This document shows, piece by piece, positions 1-7,144 of a stretch of DNA of 11,721 nucleotides. Under the pieces are notes generated by a model. It was not told the DNA's origin and did no database searches. It saw only the letters and a program-made list of their open reading frames with translations. The stretch lies in NCBI GenBank assembly GCA_900770215.1, contig CAAGJW010000094.1, positions 1-11,721 on the forward strand, written 5' to 3'. The stretch is from Bacteroidales bacterium (lineage in GTDB: Bacteria > Bacteroidota > Bacteroidia > Bacteroidales > Muribaculaceae). The position numbers were made by a program, and so were the translations under genes. How positions within the stretch are numbered: position 1 is the first letter of the stretch; every line of letters starts with the position of its first letter.

Positions 1-100
1 CGCTTGCCGTGAGAAGTCAGGCGAGGTCATAGTAGTCCCAAATTGACACGTGCCTCGAAGGACCGAACTTAATTAAACGACAGTAATTGAAAGTTACCTT

Positions 101-462
101 ATGCAGGCAAGAATGCAGGAAACATGATCTCAAGGCAATGATCACCTTGTCACTATGAAGAAACTTGCCAATGAACCGACGAATGGAAACGGAGACGCTT
201 GCGTATGTGTAAATGGAAGTCATGGAAGCTTCCCCAGACCCGAATCAAGAACCCCATTAAATGCGGAATAAACGAGTATAACGCACGCCGATGGGGATAT
301 GTAAAGGGTTATTGGCAAGTAGCGAGCTCACCGATAATGCACACAGCAGCGTCAAATATGAGCCTGCGAAAAGCGGGATATATCTGTCTTTCTGACGAGT
401 ATGCCAAATGGTTACCTAAAAGAGGAACCGCCGTATGCGGAACCGCACGTACAGTGGTGTGA
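101..462 (+). pseudogene. Relic group II intron reverse transcriptase/maturase (internally deleted)
   Basis: Remains of an intron-encoded protein. A start at 101 gives MQARMQET, then a TGA at 125-127 where TGG (Trp) would fit, then SQGNDHLVT and MKKLANE up to base 175. The reading then shifts by one frame: TDEW (175-186) and RRRLRMCKWKSWK continue in the other frame to the stop at 460-462. One missing A near 173-176 would restore the frame. The C-terminal part has the maturase/domain X signature of the family: WKxWK, KTR-like TRIKN, a GYW (KGYW), an SPI stretch, LRKAGY and a final SDEY. No YADD-type RT active site and no fingers-palm region are present, so several hundred codons between the N- and C-terminal remnants have been lost. 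Identification of the C-terminal region is firm. The reconstruction of the joined N-terminus is inference. Confidence 0.85.
427..458 (+). ncRNA. Group II intron domain V (catalytic hairpin)
   Basis: The 32-base hairpin folds as a canonical domain V. Lower stem 427-435 pairs with 450-458, the two-base bulge CG is at 448-449, upper stem TGCG (436-439) pairs with CGCA (444-447), and the tetraloop is GAAC (440-443). The catalytic triad position reads CGC at 429-431. One lower-stem pair, C432 with A453, is a mismatch where a C-G pair is expected, which suggests a G-to-A change. Confidence 0.85.
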
Positions 463-525
463 GAGGTCGGTAAACACGAAAGTAGGAGATAAGCACCTAT
501 GACTAGTGTTTACCTCCTACTCGAT
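461..525 (+). ncRNA. Group II intron domain VI and 3' splice site
   Basis: GAG (461-463) and AGG (464-466) pair with CTC (520-522) and CCT (516-518), leaving A519 bulged. That is the classic branch-point position, six bases before the 3' end at T525. A second, perfect 9-bp stem (469-477 with 506-514) extends the hairpin. This pairing sets the intron 3' boundary and the start of the 3' exon at 526. Confidence 0.8.
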
Positions 526-541
526 TTGCCAGTGAATATGG

Positions 542-1747
542 TTACTTGGAGATGCCCATCTCTTGGGCAATCTTGGCAGGCACAGCAGCCTTGTTGACAA
601 GAATGTCCATGGTCTTAGCCTTGAAATAGGCCTCGCTCACATAGAAGTATCCGTCATAGAGCTGGTTGGTGTCCCAGCTGTTTTGCACCTTGAAATACTT
701 GTTGCCGTTCTGGTCAACGGCCTTTCCCACGATCACCATGCCATGGTCGTCGGTGGTTTCCTTGTTGTCAAACATGAGCTGGCGGCTTTCTTGCGTTACG
801 ACTTGTTCGGGAACCGGGCCCTTGATGTCCCACTTCTCGCTCTCACGGTCCTTGTCACTCAGTTTGGTCCAGCGGTCCATGTCGCTGCCCTTCAGGTCGG
901 GCACATCCTTGTCGACCGGCAGCACTGCATATCCCTTGCGCCACTTAAAGCAAGGCTCACTCACGTCGGCACCCCATGCCACAGTGTAACCTTTGTCGAT
1001 GGCATTGTTCACAATCTCGACAAGTTCGTCGATCTTCACATTCTGGTAGCTCGCCCATTGCCAGTTGTCGGCGACCTCAAGAATGAAAGGCTTATAGAAG
1101 GGATGGTGTGTAAACGATGCGATACCTATATAGTCGTCCATCTTGATGGGCAGCGACTCGGCAAAACTCTTGGGAGTGTATTCCTTGCCCTGCCATGTGA
1201 ATTTCTCGGGCAACGGGCCCATATAGGCGTCGAGGACGCCCTTGAAGCCTGCCATCCACGATGGCGTGAGTTTTTTCAGGTGCTTTTTGTTGACAACACC
1301 GAGATAACCGCTCAAGATGTCGGTCAGCTCGCTTGTATTGAATTTCTTGTCGCCATTGGTCATGCCCGTGTACACGTCGTTGGGCACCATGCCATATTTG
1401 TCCCACACATAGCACACGTCTTCGCTGGCGCCACCCTCGGCAAAATTGATAGTGCCATCCATGCGTACATATTTCACGGCTTTGTCATAGTAGCAGTGAT
1501 ACACTACAAAACCCTCGCTCAGGTGAATTTCCTTGCCCGTCTTGCGCAGGATTTCGTTCTCGAAGAAAGAGTTGGTCGAATAGCACCAGCATGTTCCTGA
1601 TTTGTGTTGGTCCTTCACGCCAGTGTGCTTTACAACCTTGGTATCGGTAAATTTAAATCCCGTGCTGTCGGGGTTCACAACTTTGTCGTCGGCCGCAGCA
1701 TTCAAGGTTAGGCCCAAAGCCAGGAGGCTAAATAAAAAATACTTCAT
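542..1747 (-). CDS. Secreted C1B-family cysteine peptidase (aminopeptidase C / bleomycin hydrolase-like)
   Basis: This 401-residue protein has a Sec signal peptide (about residues 1-19, ending in ANA-type small residues NAAA) and a papain fold of the C1B type. Residues fitting the catalytic set are Gln47 (oxyanion hole), Cys53 in KSGTCW, His335 in DDHGMVIVG and Asn356 in QNSW. The long insert between Cys and His is typical of PepC/bleomycin hydrolase, and about 400-450 residues is usual for the family. Family members act as aminopeptidases on peptides. A signal peptide is atypical for the cytosolic enzymes and, as in other Bacteroidales homologues, implies action in the periplasm or outside. 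It is monocistronic: a promoter-like site lies about 50 bases upstream and a group II intron remnant lies 16 bases past the stop on the other strand. Family assignment is strong; substrate is unknown. Confidence 0.9.
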   Translation of the reverse strand: MKYFLFSLLALGLTLNAAADDKVVNPDSTGFKFTDTKVVKHTGVKDQHKSGTCWCYSTNSFFENEILRKTGKEIHLSEGFVVYHCYYDKAVKYVRMDGTINFAEGGASEDVCYVWDKYGMVPNDVYTGMTNGDKKFNTSELTDILSGYLGVVNKKHLKKLTPSWMAGFKGVLDAYMGPLPEKFTWQGKEYTPKSFAESLPIKMDDYIGIASFTHHPFYKPFILEVADNWQWASYQNVKIDELVEIVNNAIDKGYTVAWGADVSEPCFKWRKGYAVLPVDKDVPDLKGSDMDRWTKLSDKDRESEKWDIKGPVPEQVVTQESRQLMFDNKETTDDHGMVIVGKAVDQNGNKYFKVQNSWDTNQLYDGYFYVSEAYFKAKTMDILVNKAAVPAKIAQEMGISK

Positions 1748-1797
1748 GTAGATGATGATAAAAAAATTTAAGTTATAGAATTATGATATATTTGTCA

Positions 1798-1829
1798 CAA
1801 AGATACATCACACGGCGTAAAATGCCAAT
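1798..1829 (-). promoter_or_regulatory. Bacteroidetes-type promoter for the C1 peptidase gene
   Basis: On the minus strand the -7 element TATCTTTG (1798-1805) matches the Bacteroidetes consensus TAnnTTTG exactly. A -33-like ATTG (1826-1829) lies 20 bases away, the expected spacing. The site is about 50 bases upstream of the start codon at 1747. Assigned by pattern only. Confidence 0.55.
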
Positions 1830-1842
1830 GAAAAATGCCAAG

Positions 1843-3096
1843 TTATTTCACATTTTCAATTTTGTCGAGATTTTCGGCATCGCCCAGTTTATAATATATG
1901 TCGCGCAATATATTGCGTGTATCAGGATTGCGAGGATCGAGTGCATAGGCCTTCTGAAGGTGAGCAAGAGCTCTGTCGAAAGTCGGTTTCACCTCTTTAA
2001 GCAACTTTGCCGCGCGCTTCTGGGTGTTGTTTCTCATGTAGTACAACGCTTCGAGATAATAACAGCGACCTAGATCAAACTGTGCTGGGGCCGAACTGTC
2101 GTTCAACTCAACGGCCCGCTCGTAGAAGGGACGTGCATCGAGGTAGCCCGTCTGCAATTCTATGATATTACCCTTCAAGTCGAAATAGGCGGCATTGGTC
2201 GAATCGGTGAGGATGGCAAAATCAAGCAGTCTTATGGCTTCGTCAAAATTTTGCTTGGCGATACAGTCGTTGATGAGGATGCGCATGTATTGTATGTCTT
2301 GCTTACCATACTTGCGGAAGGCCTCGCGGGTCACCTGCACGGCACCGCTTGTGTCACCCAAAGCCATGAGGGCAGCGATGTCGTTGTCATACACTTTTTT
2401 CTTGTCGTAGCCCATGTTGCGCGCAATGGTGAACAGCCGGTGGGCGTCTTGGCTCTTTTTCAACTGAACAGCAGCCAAGCCTTGATAAAAGCGGGTCATC
2501 CCCAGCACAGTGTCGGGCTCGATCCTGCGCCGTTGCTTTGCATAGCTTGAGGTGGCCAGTGTGTTGTAGATTTCCCAAGCCTTGTAGGCACCAGAAAAAT
2601 CTTTCACACCATAGAGCTCGGCACCTGCCACACTGTAGTCGACAAGATAGTCATATATCTTGTTGCGAACCTCACGCGAAAACTTTGTCTTGTATCTGGG
2701 TGCGCCTTTCTTGTCGAGCTTGAGCGAGCCATCCTTGTTCTTTTTCCACAACGTGTCGAGTTTCATTGCCTGCACACCACAATCATAGCCATCGAGCAAG
2801 GCGTGCCCCATGGCTTTGGTATCGACCTTGTTACCTATCTCCTTATTAACAACATACTTGGAGTACATGCCATATTGCACACGCATGGCCACCCACCATG
2901 TTTCGGCTTTGTCGCGGGTAGACTCGTTGGTGAGAGCTGGCTTTATCTTTTCGGCGGCCTTCTGGTAAGTCTTGAGGTCGACTGAAAGCTCGCCTATGCT
3001 TTTCTTCACCTCATCTACAGTGCGCTGCTGAGCCCATAACCCCATAGCTGGGAAAAACGCAAACAACAAAACAATGATGTAGGCTAATCTTCTCAT
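1843..3096 (-). CDS. Exported tetratricopeptide-repeat protein
   Basis: This 417-residue protein begins with a clear Sec signal peptide (MRR, hydrophobic residues 4-21, probable cleavage after A22 before QQR). The mature part is mostly helical with TPR-like repeats. The clearest are in the C-terminal half, e.g. the segment with AAYFDLKGN and FYERAVEL, then PAQFDLGRCYYLEA and AHLQKAYALDPRNPDTRNIL. The last is a classic TPR with a DPRNP turn. There is no lipobox Cys, so the mature protein is probably soluble in the periplasm. TPR proteins bind other proteins; no partner can be named from this sequence. It has its own promoter-like element and lies between the peptidase and U32 genes with about 95 and 75 base gaps, so tight operon coupling is not indicated. 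Specific function is not recognised. Confidence 0.85.
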   Translation of the reverse strand: MRRLAYIIVLLFAFFPAMGLWAQQRTVDEVKKSIGELSVDLKTYQKAAEKIKPALTNESTRDKAETWWVAMRVQYGMYSKYVVNKEIGNKVDTKAMGHALLDGYDCGVQAMKLDTLWKKNKDGSLKLDKKGAPRYKTKFSREVRNKIYDYLVDYSVAGAELYGVKDFSGAYKAWEIYNTLATSSYAKQRRRIEPDTVLGMTRFYQGLAAVQLKKSQDAHRLFTIARNMGYDKKKVYDNDIAALMALGDTSGAVQVTREAFRKYGKQDIQYMRILINDCIAKQNFDEAIRLLDFAILTDSTNAAYFDLKGNIIELQTGYLDARPFYERAVELNDSSAPAQFDLGRCYYLEALYYMRNNTQKRAAKLLKEVKPTFDRALAHLQKAYALDPRNPDTRNILRDIYYKLGDAENLDKIENVK

Positions 3097-3136
3097 AATC
3101 CCATAATGTTCAAAAAAACACTCTTTATAATTGATG

Positions 3137-3144
3137 CAAAATTA
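3137..3144 (-). promoter_or_regulatory. Candidate -7 element for the TPR gene
   Basis: The minus strand reads TAATTTTG, matching TAnnTTTG, about 40 bases upstream of the TPR gene start at 3096. No convincing -33 partner is seen and the region is AT-rich, so this is tentative. Confidence 0.35.
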
Positions 3145-3170
3145 TAAAACAAATGGCACTTGAAAAAATG

Positions 3171-5006
3171 TCAAGAAATAAAAATGTGCATCTCACAAGC
3201 CTTGCAGTCGCACTCCACCCGTAGCAAGGTGTTGCCACTGCGCAAAAACAGGGGGTCGGGCAAGCGTCGGGCCGCGGGGTCGCGCCGGCATGCACCCAGT
3301 TCACGCCGCAAGCAGTAGCGAGTGTGCATGACGGACACCTCGCGATTGGGCATCTTCAGCTCGATCGCAGGCTCTATCTCTTTCACTCCATGATCGCGAT
3401 AGAGCTGAGCAGCAAGCTCGTTGGCGACATTGTCGGCACAACTAAGTGTAGTAGTATAGCATTGCGACACTCTGTCTTCAGACCTTCTCACGGGCCGTCT
3501 CAACGTGACACGCTGGGCACGATCGAGCAGGGCAAACGTCTCACGACGCAACTGGGCGAGCAACGACGAGGGAATGAATACATCGCCCATCACTTGGGCA
3601 CGACTCAGCTTGTAGATTGTGTTTCCCAGTTTGGCCAGCACATCGCGCTGGCGTGGCTCCTGCGAGGTCTTGGCAGGCTCGGCACGCTCCATGGCCACAC
3701 TGTGCACTACCCTATTCCCTCTCTCATCGGCCAGTGCAAGGCACAGCCTGCCATGCATCCACCACAAGCGTGCCTCGACATCGACACGACGCACTGCCGA
3801 AGGCTTCGACAAGGTGTCGTCGAGCGCCTTGTCGCTGGTGCGGTAAGCCATAGCCATGCGCGGAATGGCAGCCGAGTCTTTCAAAAACAAGTCTTGACCC
3901 TGCACGCGGTTGATGCGTAGGCCACAATAGTTGCCTTTGTTGTCAAAGAAGCTTATGCCATCGCCATTGTGCAGGGACACCTGGGTGTTGATGCGCATCT
4001 GCCTGCCATGCACACTTGTGATCTTTCCCAACGGCTGGCCAAGCGACTTAGGCGTGTCGATCGAGGCCATCGAGTGGCCATTGGATGGGCGGCCCCCTTG
4101 AAGAAAATAGGTGGTGAACGAACGGTTAAAACTTCTTGAAACGTCGGGGGTGAAAGCATATTGAGTCATCCCCCACGAGCTGCGGCGGTACAGTTCAGGA
4201 TGAGCGGCAATCACCTTGTCGAGCTCCTGCCTGTAATAGGCAACCACGTTTTTCACATAAGCCATGTCCTTCAACCTGCCTTCGATTTTAAATGAAGAGA
4301 CACCACTCTCGAGCATGTGGGCCAGCAACGGCTGTGCCATGAAGTCTTTCAAAGAGAGCAGATGCTTGTTTTCAACCAGCTTGTTGCCTTGAGCATCTTC
4401 CAAATCATAGGCAAGCCTACACATCTGTGCGCACTCCCCACGATTGGCACTGCGGCCTTTTAAGCACTGGCTCACTTGGCAGCGGCCACTGTAACTCACG
4501 CATAAAGCCCCATGCACAAAGGCTTCGAGCGGTACATTTACAGCATTGTGTATTGCCTCGATTTCATGCAAGGTGAGCTCTCGGGCCATCACCAGTTGAG
4601 AGAAACCGAGCGACTCCAGGAAACGGGCCTTTTCAGGAGTGCGCAAGTCGCATTGAGTGCTGGCATGAAGGGCTATGGGTGGCAAGTCGAGACGCAGGAT
4701 GCCCATATCTTGTACAATGAGAGCATCTACCCCCGCCTTGTAGAGATCGATGATGAGCCGTTCCACACGTGCAAGTTCGTCGTCATAAATGATGGTGTTG
4801 ACTGTTGCATAGACACGAGCGCCATACTGGTGTGCGAAATCGGCTACCCGCGCTATGTCGCTGGTTGCATTGCCCGCCGAGGACCGCGCCCCGAAACTGG
4901 ATGGTCCCATGTAGACGGCGTCGGCGCCATGAGTAATGGCCTCAATCGCTATATCGGCATTGCGTGCTGGCGCCAGCAACTCAATTTCACGCAGTTTTGT
5001 TCTCAT
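3171..5006 (-). CDS. U32 family protein with DUF3656-type C-terminus (RlhA/YdcP-like)
   Basis: The 611-residue protein opens with the U32 start ELLAPARN and continues with GADAVYMG. The U32 signature EAFVHGALCVSYSGRC is at residues 161-176, followed by NRGECAQMCR (188-197) with conserved cysteines. Family U32 is annotated as collagenase-like peptidase, but the studied long members such as E. coli RlhA (YdcP) take part in 23S rRNA C2501 hydroxylation, and related TrhP acts in tRNA U34 hydroxylation. The cysteines probably hold an iron-sulfur cluster. Length and the C-terminal CDCKACEM segment fit the long RlhA-like branch. The start was set at ATG 5006 because the only in-frame extension begins at a TTG and adds seven residues before the conserved N-terminus. 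An RNA-hydroxylation role is inference. It is divergent from bamD. Confidence 0.88.
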   Translation of the reverse strand: MRTKLREIELLAPARNADIAIEAITHGADAVYMGPSSFGARSSAGNATSDIARVADFAHQYGARVYATVNTIIYDDELARVERLIIDLYKAGVDALIVQDMGILRLDLPPIALHASTQCDLRTPEKARFLESLGFSQLVMARELTLHEIEAIHNAVNVPLEAFVHGALCVSYSGRCQVSQCLKGRSANRGECAQMCRLAYDLEDAQGNKLVENKHLLSLKDFMAQPLLAHMLESGVSSFKIEGRLKDMAYVKNVVAYYRQELDKVIAAHPELYRRSSWGMTQYAFTPDVSRSFNRSFTTYFLQGGRPSNGHSMASIDTPKSLGQPLGKITSVHGRQMRINTQVSLHNGDGISFFDNKGNYCGLRINRVQGQDLFLKDSAAIPRMAMAYRTSDKALDDTLSKPSAVRRVDVEARLWWMHGRLCLALADERGNRVVHSVAMERAEPAKTSQEPRQRDVLAKLGNTIYKLSRAQVMGDVFIPSSLLAQLRRETFALLDRAQRVTLRRPVRRSEDRVSQCYTTTLSCADNVANELAAQLYRDHGVKEIEPAIELKMPNREVSVMHTRYCLRRELGACRRDPAARRLPDPLFLRSGNTLLRVECDCKACEMHIFIS

Positions 5007-5015
5007 AATAGTGCA

Positions 5016-5023
5016 CAAAAATA
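5016..5023 (-). promoter_or_regulatory. Candidate -7 element very close to the U32 start codon
   Basis: The minus strand reads TATTTTTG (fits TAnnTTTG) only nine bases before the ATG at 5006. If used, transcription would start within a few bases of the ATG. No clear -33 element is seen, and A/T runs here make chance matches likely. Confidence 0.3.
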
Positions 5024-5105
5024 GCAAAAAAGCGTGAAAAATTTTCAGTTTTTATTTAAAAACTAATTTTAGGGCAGCGAAATGTGCAATTTTTGACGTG
5101 TGTCG

Positions 5106-5136
5106 CTTGCCTGCTTGGAAATAATGAGTAACTTTG
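5106..5136 (+). promoter_or_regulatory. Promoter of the bamD-rpoZ operon
   Basis: The -7 element TAACTTTG (5129-5136) matches TAnnTTTG exactly, and CTTG (5106-5109), 19 bases upstream, is one base from the -33 consensus TTTG. A leader of roughly 65 bases would follow before the bamD start at 5207. Confidence 0.6.
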
Positions 5137-5206
5137 TGAGCTAAAAGCGCCAGGTCGCCAAAGGGGCAAGAGGCGGAAAGCATGTCGAACTATTAAAAGA
5201 CGGTCA

Positions 5207-6013
5207 ATGAAAGGTAGATTTCTCGCTATATTGTGTATCGCCGCACTACTCACAAGCTGTGGCGAATACAACAAGGTGTTAAAAAGCACCGACTACAATT
5301 ACAGATTTGAATATGCCAAAAAGGCATTTGAGCAAAAGAAATACACCCAAGCCTCGACATTGCTCGAGAGCGTGTACACTGTGTTTAAAGGCACCGACAA
5401 GGCCGAGGAATCGCTCTACCTGCTGGGATTGAGCTACTATGAAAACAAAGACTACCTGAATGCAGGCAGCTACTTCAAGCAGTATTACACACAGTATCCC
5501 AAAGGCCAATATGCCGAGCTGGCGCGTTTCTATTGCGGATATGGCTATTATCTCGACTCGCCTGAACCCCAGCTCGACCAAAGTGAGACCGTGAAGGCAA
5601 TCGAAGAGTTGCAAGCCTTTCTCGACTATTTCCCCAAAAGCGACAAGGTGTCGATTGCCCAAAATGCTATTTTTGAATTGCAGGACAAGCTTGTGCTCAA
5701 GGAACTTGAAAATGCACAGCTCTACTACAACCTGGGCAATTACATGGGCGACAACTATGAGAGCGCTGTGATCACAGCCAAAAACGCAATAAAAGACTAT
5801 CCCTATAGCAAATACAAGGAGCAACTGGAATTTCTGATTCTCAAAGCTCGATACAGCGAGGCATCTCAAAGTGTAGATGAAAAAAAGGAGGAGCGCTTCC
5901 GCACCGTTATCGACGAGTACTACTCATTTATCAATGACTACCCTGACAGCAAGGATCGCAAGGAGGCCGACAACATTTTCAAGATTGCCAGCAAGCATGT
6001 GAGTGAGAAATAA
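5207..6013 (+). CDS. bamD: Outer membrane protein assembly factor BamD (lipoprotein)
   Basis: BamD is the essential lipoprotein partner of BamA in the BAM complex, which folds beta-barrel proteins into the outer membrane. This 268-residue protein has a short signal peptide and lipobox LTSC with Cys18 as the lipidated residue. TPR-like helices run through the mature part: FEYAKKAFEQKKYTQAS, ESLYLLGLSYYENKDYLNA, YAELARFYCGYGYY and a LDYFPKSD turn. Length and repeat layout fit Bacteroidetes BamD (about 260-290 residues). It is the first gene of a two-gene operon; rpoZ follows after 42 bases and a strong promoter match lies upstream. The residues after Cys18 (GEYNK) lack an acidic surface-export run, in keeping with a periplasm-facing lipoprotein. 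Identity is confident. Confidence 0.9.
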   Translation: MKGRFLAILCIAALLTSCGEYNKVLKSTDYNYRFEYAKKAFEQKKYTQASTLLESVYTVFKGTDKAEESLYLLGLSYYENKDYLNAGSYFKQYYTQYPKGQYAELARFYCGYGYYLDSPEPQLDQSETVKAIEELQAFLDYFPKSDKVSIAQNAIFELQDKLVLKELENAQLYYNLGNYMGDNYESAVITAKNAIKDYPYSKYKEQLEFLILKARYSEASQSVDEKKEERFRTVIDEYYSFINDYPDSKDRKEADNIFKIASKHVSEK

Positions 6014-6055
6014 GGTTGAGAACACAATAAAAATACAATCATACAATTCTTTACA

Positions 6056-6394
6056 ATGGATTACAAGAAAACAAACGCACCAACTACAACGACAGTACAT
6101 GACTTGATCGAGATGGCTCAGCCCACGGGCAACATCTATGAAACGGTGTGTATCATCAGCAAGCGGGCCAACCAAATTGCAGTCGAGATCAAGAAAGACC
6201 TCGAGAAAAAACTGCAAGAGTTTGCATCGATGAACGACAACTTGGAAGAAATCTCAGAGAATCGCGAGCAAATCGAGATTTCCAAGTACTACGAGAAGCT
6301 CCCCAAGCCCACGCTGATTGCCACTCAAGAGTATATAGACGGCAAACTTGCCTATCGCAATGTTGCCAAAGAGAAAGACGAGTTCAATTTCTAA
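6056..6394 (+). CDS. rpoZ: DNA-directed RNA polymerase subunit omega (Bacteroidetes type)
   Basis: This small 112-residue protein matches the Bacteroidetes form of omega/Rpb6, which stabilises the beta' subunit of RNA polymerase. Visible hallmarks are an N-terminal TTTTVHDLIEMAQPTGNIYETV segment (helix that docks on beta'), the conserved ISKRANQIAVEIKKDLEKKL core, and a C-terminal stretch with LPKPTLIATQEYIDGKLAYRN that is typical of this phylum and absent from the shorter proteobacterial omega. It lies directly downstream of bamD, probably on the same transcript, and ends at a hairpin terminator about 40 bases past its stop. The sequence is divergent from E. coli omega, so such genes are sometimes annotated as hypothetical. 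Confidence 0.85.
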   Translation: MDYKKTNAPTTTTVHDLIEMAQPTGNIYETVCIISKRANQIAVEIKKDLEKKLQEFASMNDNLEEISENREQIEISKYYEKLPKPTLIATQEYIDGKLAYRNVAKEKDEFNF

Positions 6395-6435
6395 ACACAG
6401 CGCGTCGACCATCCATTCTCACAAAAAAAAATTAA

Positions 6436-6473
6436 AGGTCGCTTAGTCCAAAAAGGTCTGAGCGATCTTTTTT
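6436..6473. terminator. Intrinsic terminator between rpoZ and the MBL gene, probably bidirectional
   Basis: An 11-bp stem (6436-6446 with 6458-6468, two G-U-type pairs) is followed by six T on the + strand (6468-6473). It is preceded by a run of nine A (6423-6431) that would read as a U tract for minus-strand transcripts. It separates the convergent rpoZ and MBL-hydrolase genes. Confidence 0.8.
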
Positions 6474-6502
6474 CTTGCCTTCCGGGAGCACGACGAGGTG
6501 CT

Positions 6503-7144
6503 CTACAGGATATATGGGTTAAATGACTTTTCGGCTGCAACAGTGGTAGCCGGGCCATGCCCTGGTGCAAGAGTGACAGCTCCTGGAAGGCTGAGCAATT
6601 TGGTCTTAATGCTGGCAATGAGCACATCGTGGTCACCACCCGGCAAATCGGTGCGGCCCACGCTGCCCTGAAACAGGCTGTCGCCCACAAGTGCCAAGCG
6701 CTTGCTTGGTATATAAAACGAGAGCCCGCCAGGTGTGTGGCCTGGTGTGGACAGCACATGTATCTCGTCATCGTCGAGCCTAATCACGTCGCCATCGTTA
6801 AGCGGCGAGTCAATGACAAGCGGACTGACGTTGATTTTGAGATGAAAAAAGGCAGCCTGCTCAGGCAGATGCTGTGCCAGTGGAGCTTCAAGAGGCGATG
6901 CCTCGACACCCACACCATACCGGTCGGCCAGGAATCGGGCCGAGGCCGAGTGGTCGACATGACAGTGAGTGAGCAACAATCGCTTCACCTGCAGCTTGTG
7001 ACCGTCGATAAACGCCACTACATCGTCGCGCTCTTGAGGACGCATCATGCCAGGATCTACGACAATGGCATGAGTTGTAGTGGTATTCCACAAAATATAA
7101 ACATTCTCACCAAACAAATTGACTTCGAAACGGGTTACATTCAT
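6503..7144 (-). CDS. MBL-fold metallo-hydrolase (glyoxalase II-like)
   Basis: This 213-residue protein is of the metallo-beta-lactamase fold. The metal-binding set is complete: HxHxDH at 60-65 (HCHVDH), His136 in TPGHTPGG, Asp155 in VGDSLF and His196 in APGHGP. The GRTDLPGG segment and the short size fit the glyoxalase II/YcbL-like group, which hydrolyses thioesters such as lactoyl-glutathione. Bacteroidales generally lack glutathione, so the real substrate is uncertain. No signal peptide, so cytosolic. Its ATG overlaps the rsmG stop codon by four bases (ATGA), implying translational coupling, and it is the last gene of the DUF3298-rsmG-MBL operon. Family call strong; substrate unknown. Confidence 0.88.
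   Translation of the reverse strand: MNVTRFEVNLFGENVYILWNTTTTHAIVVDPGMMRPQERDDVVAFIDGHKLQVKRLLLTHCHVDHSASARFLADRYGVGVEASPLEAPLAQHLPEQAAFFHLKINVSPLVIDSPLNDGDVIRLDDDEIHVLSTPGHTPGGLSFYIPSKRLALVGDSLFQGSVGRTDLPGGDHDVLIASIKTKLLSLPGAVTLAPGHGPATTVAAEKSFNPYIL

Larger units (their letters stand above)
1..525 (+). mobile_element. Degenerate group II intron, 3' portion
   Basis: The left end of the window is the 3' part of a bacterial group II intron in + orientation. In order it shows a domain IV-like leader (about 1-100) of the kind that precedes the intron-encoded protein, remnants of the reverse transcriptase/maturase ORF (101-462), domain V (427-458) and domain VI (461-522), ending in the usual 3' dinucleotide AT at 524-525. 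The 5' half (domains I-III) would lie left of the window. The protein is clearly dead (internal deletion, nonsense codon, frameshift), so the element cannot move by itself. Splicing in cis or with a maturase supplied in trans cannot be excluded. The 3' boundary is set by the AT dinucleotide six bases after the bulged branch-point A519. Confidence 0.88.

Noticed and set aside
17..223. 68-codon minus-strand frame at the left edge
   Set aside because: It lies antisense to the group II intron leader and the maturase remnant, which explain the region.
482..520. Alternative hairpin GTAGGAG/CTCCTAC at the intron 3' end
   Set aside because: It conflicts with the better domain VI fold (461-466 with 516-522 and 469-477 with 506-514), which leaves A519 bulged as expected.
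563..1600. Long open frame (345 codons) on the + strand opposite the C1 peptidase
   Set aside because: It is an antisense mirror of a gene with clear catalytic motifs and signal peptide. The predicted protein shows no recognisable domain.
3324..3920. 198-codon + strand frame inside the U32 gene
   Set aside because: Antisense shadow of the conserved U32 protein; no motif or promoter.
6486..6503. GAGCAC/GTGCTC hairpin next to the MBL stop codon
   Set aside because: It has a six-base stem with no following T run. The terminator at 6436-6473 already serves this junction.
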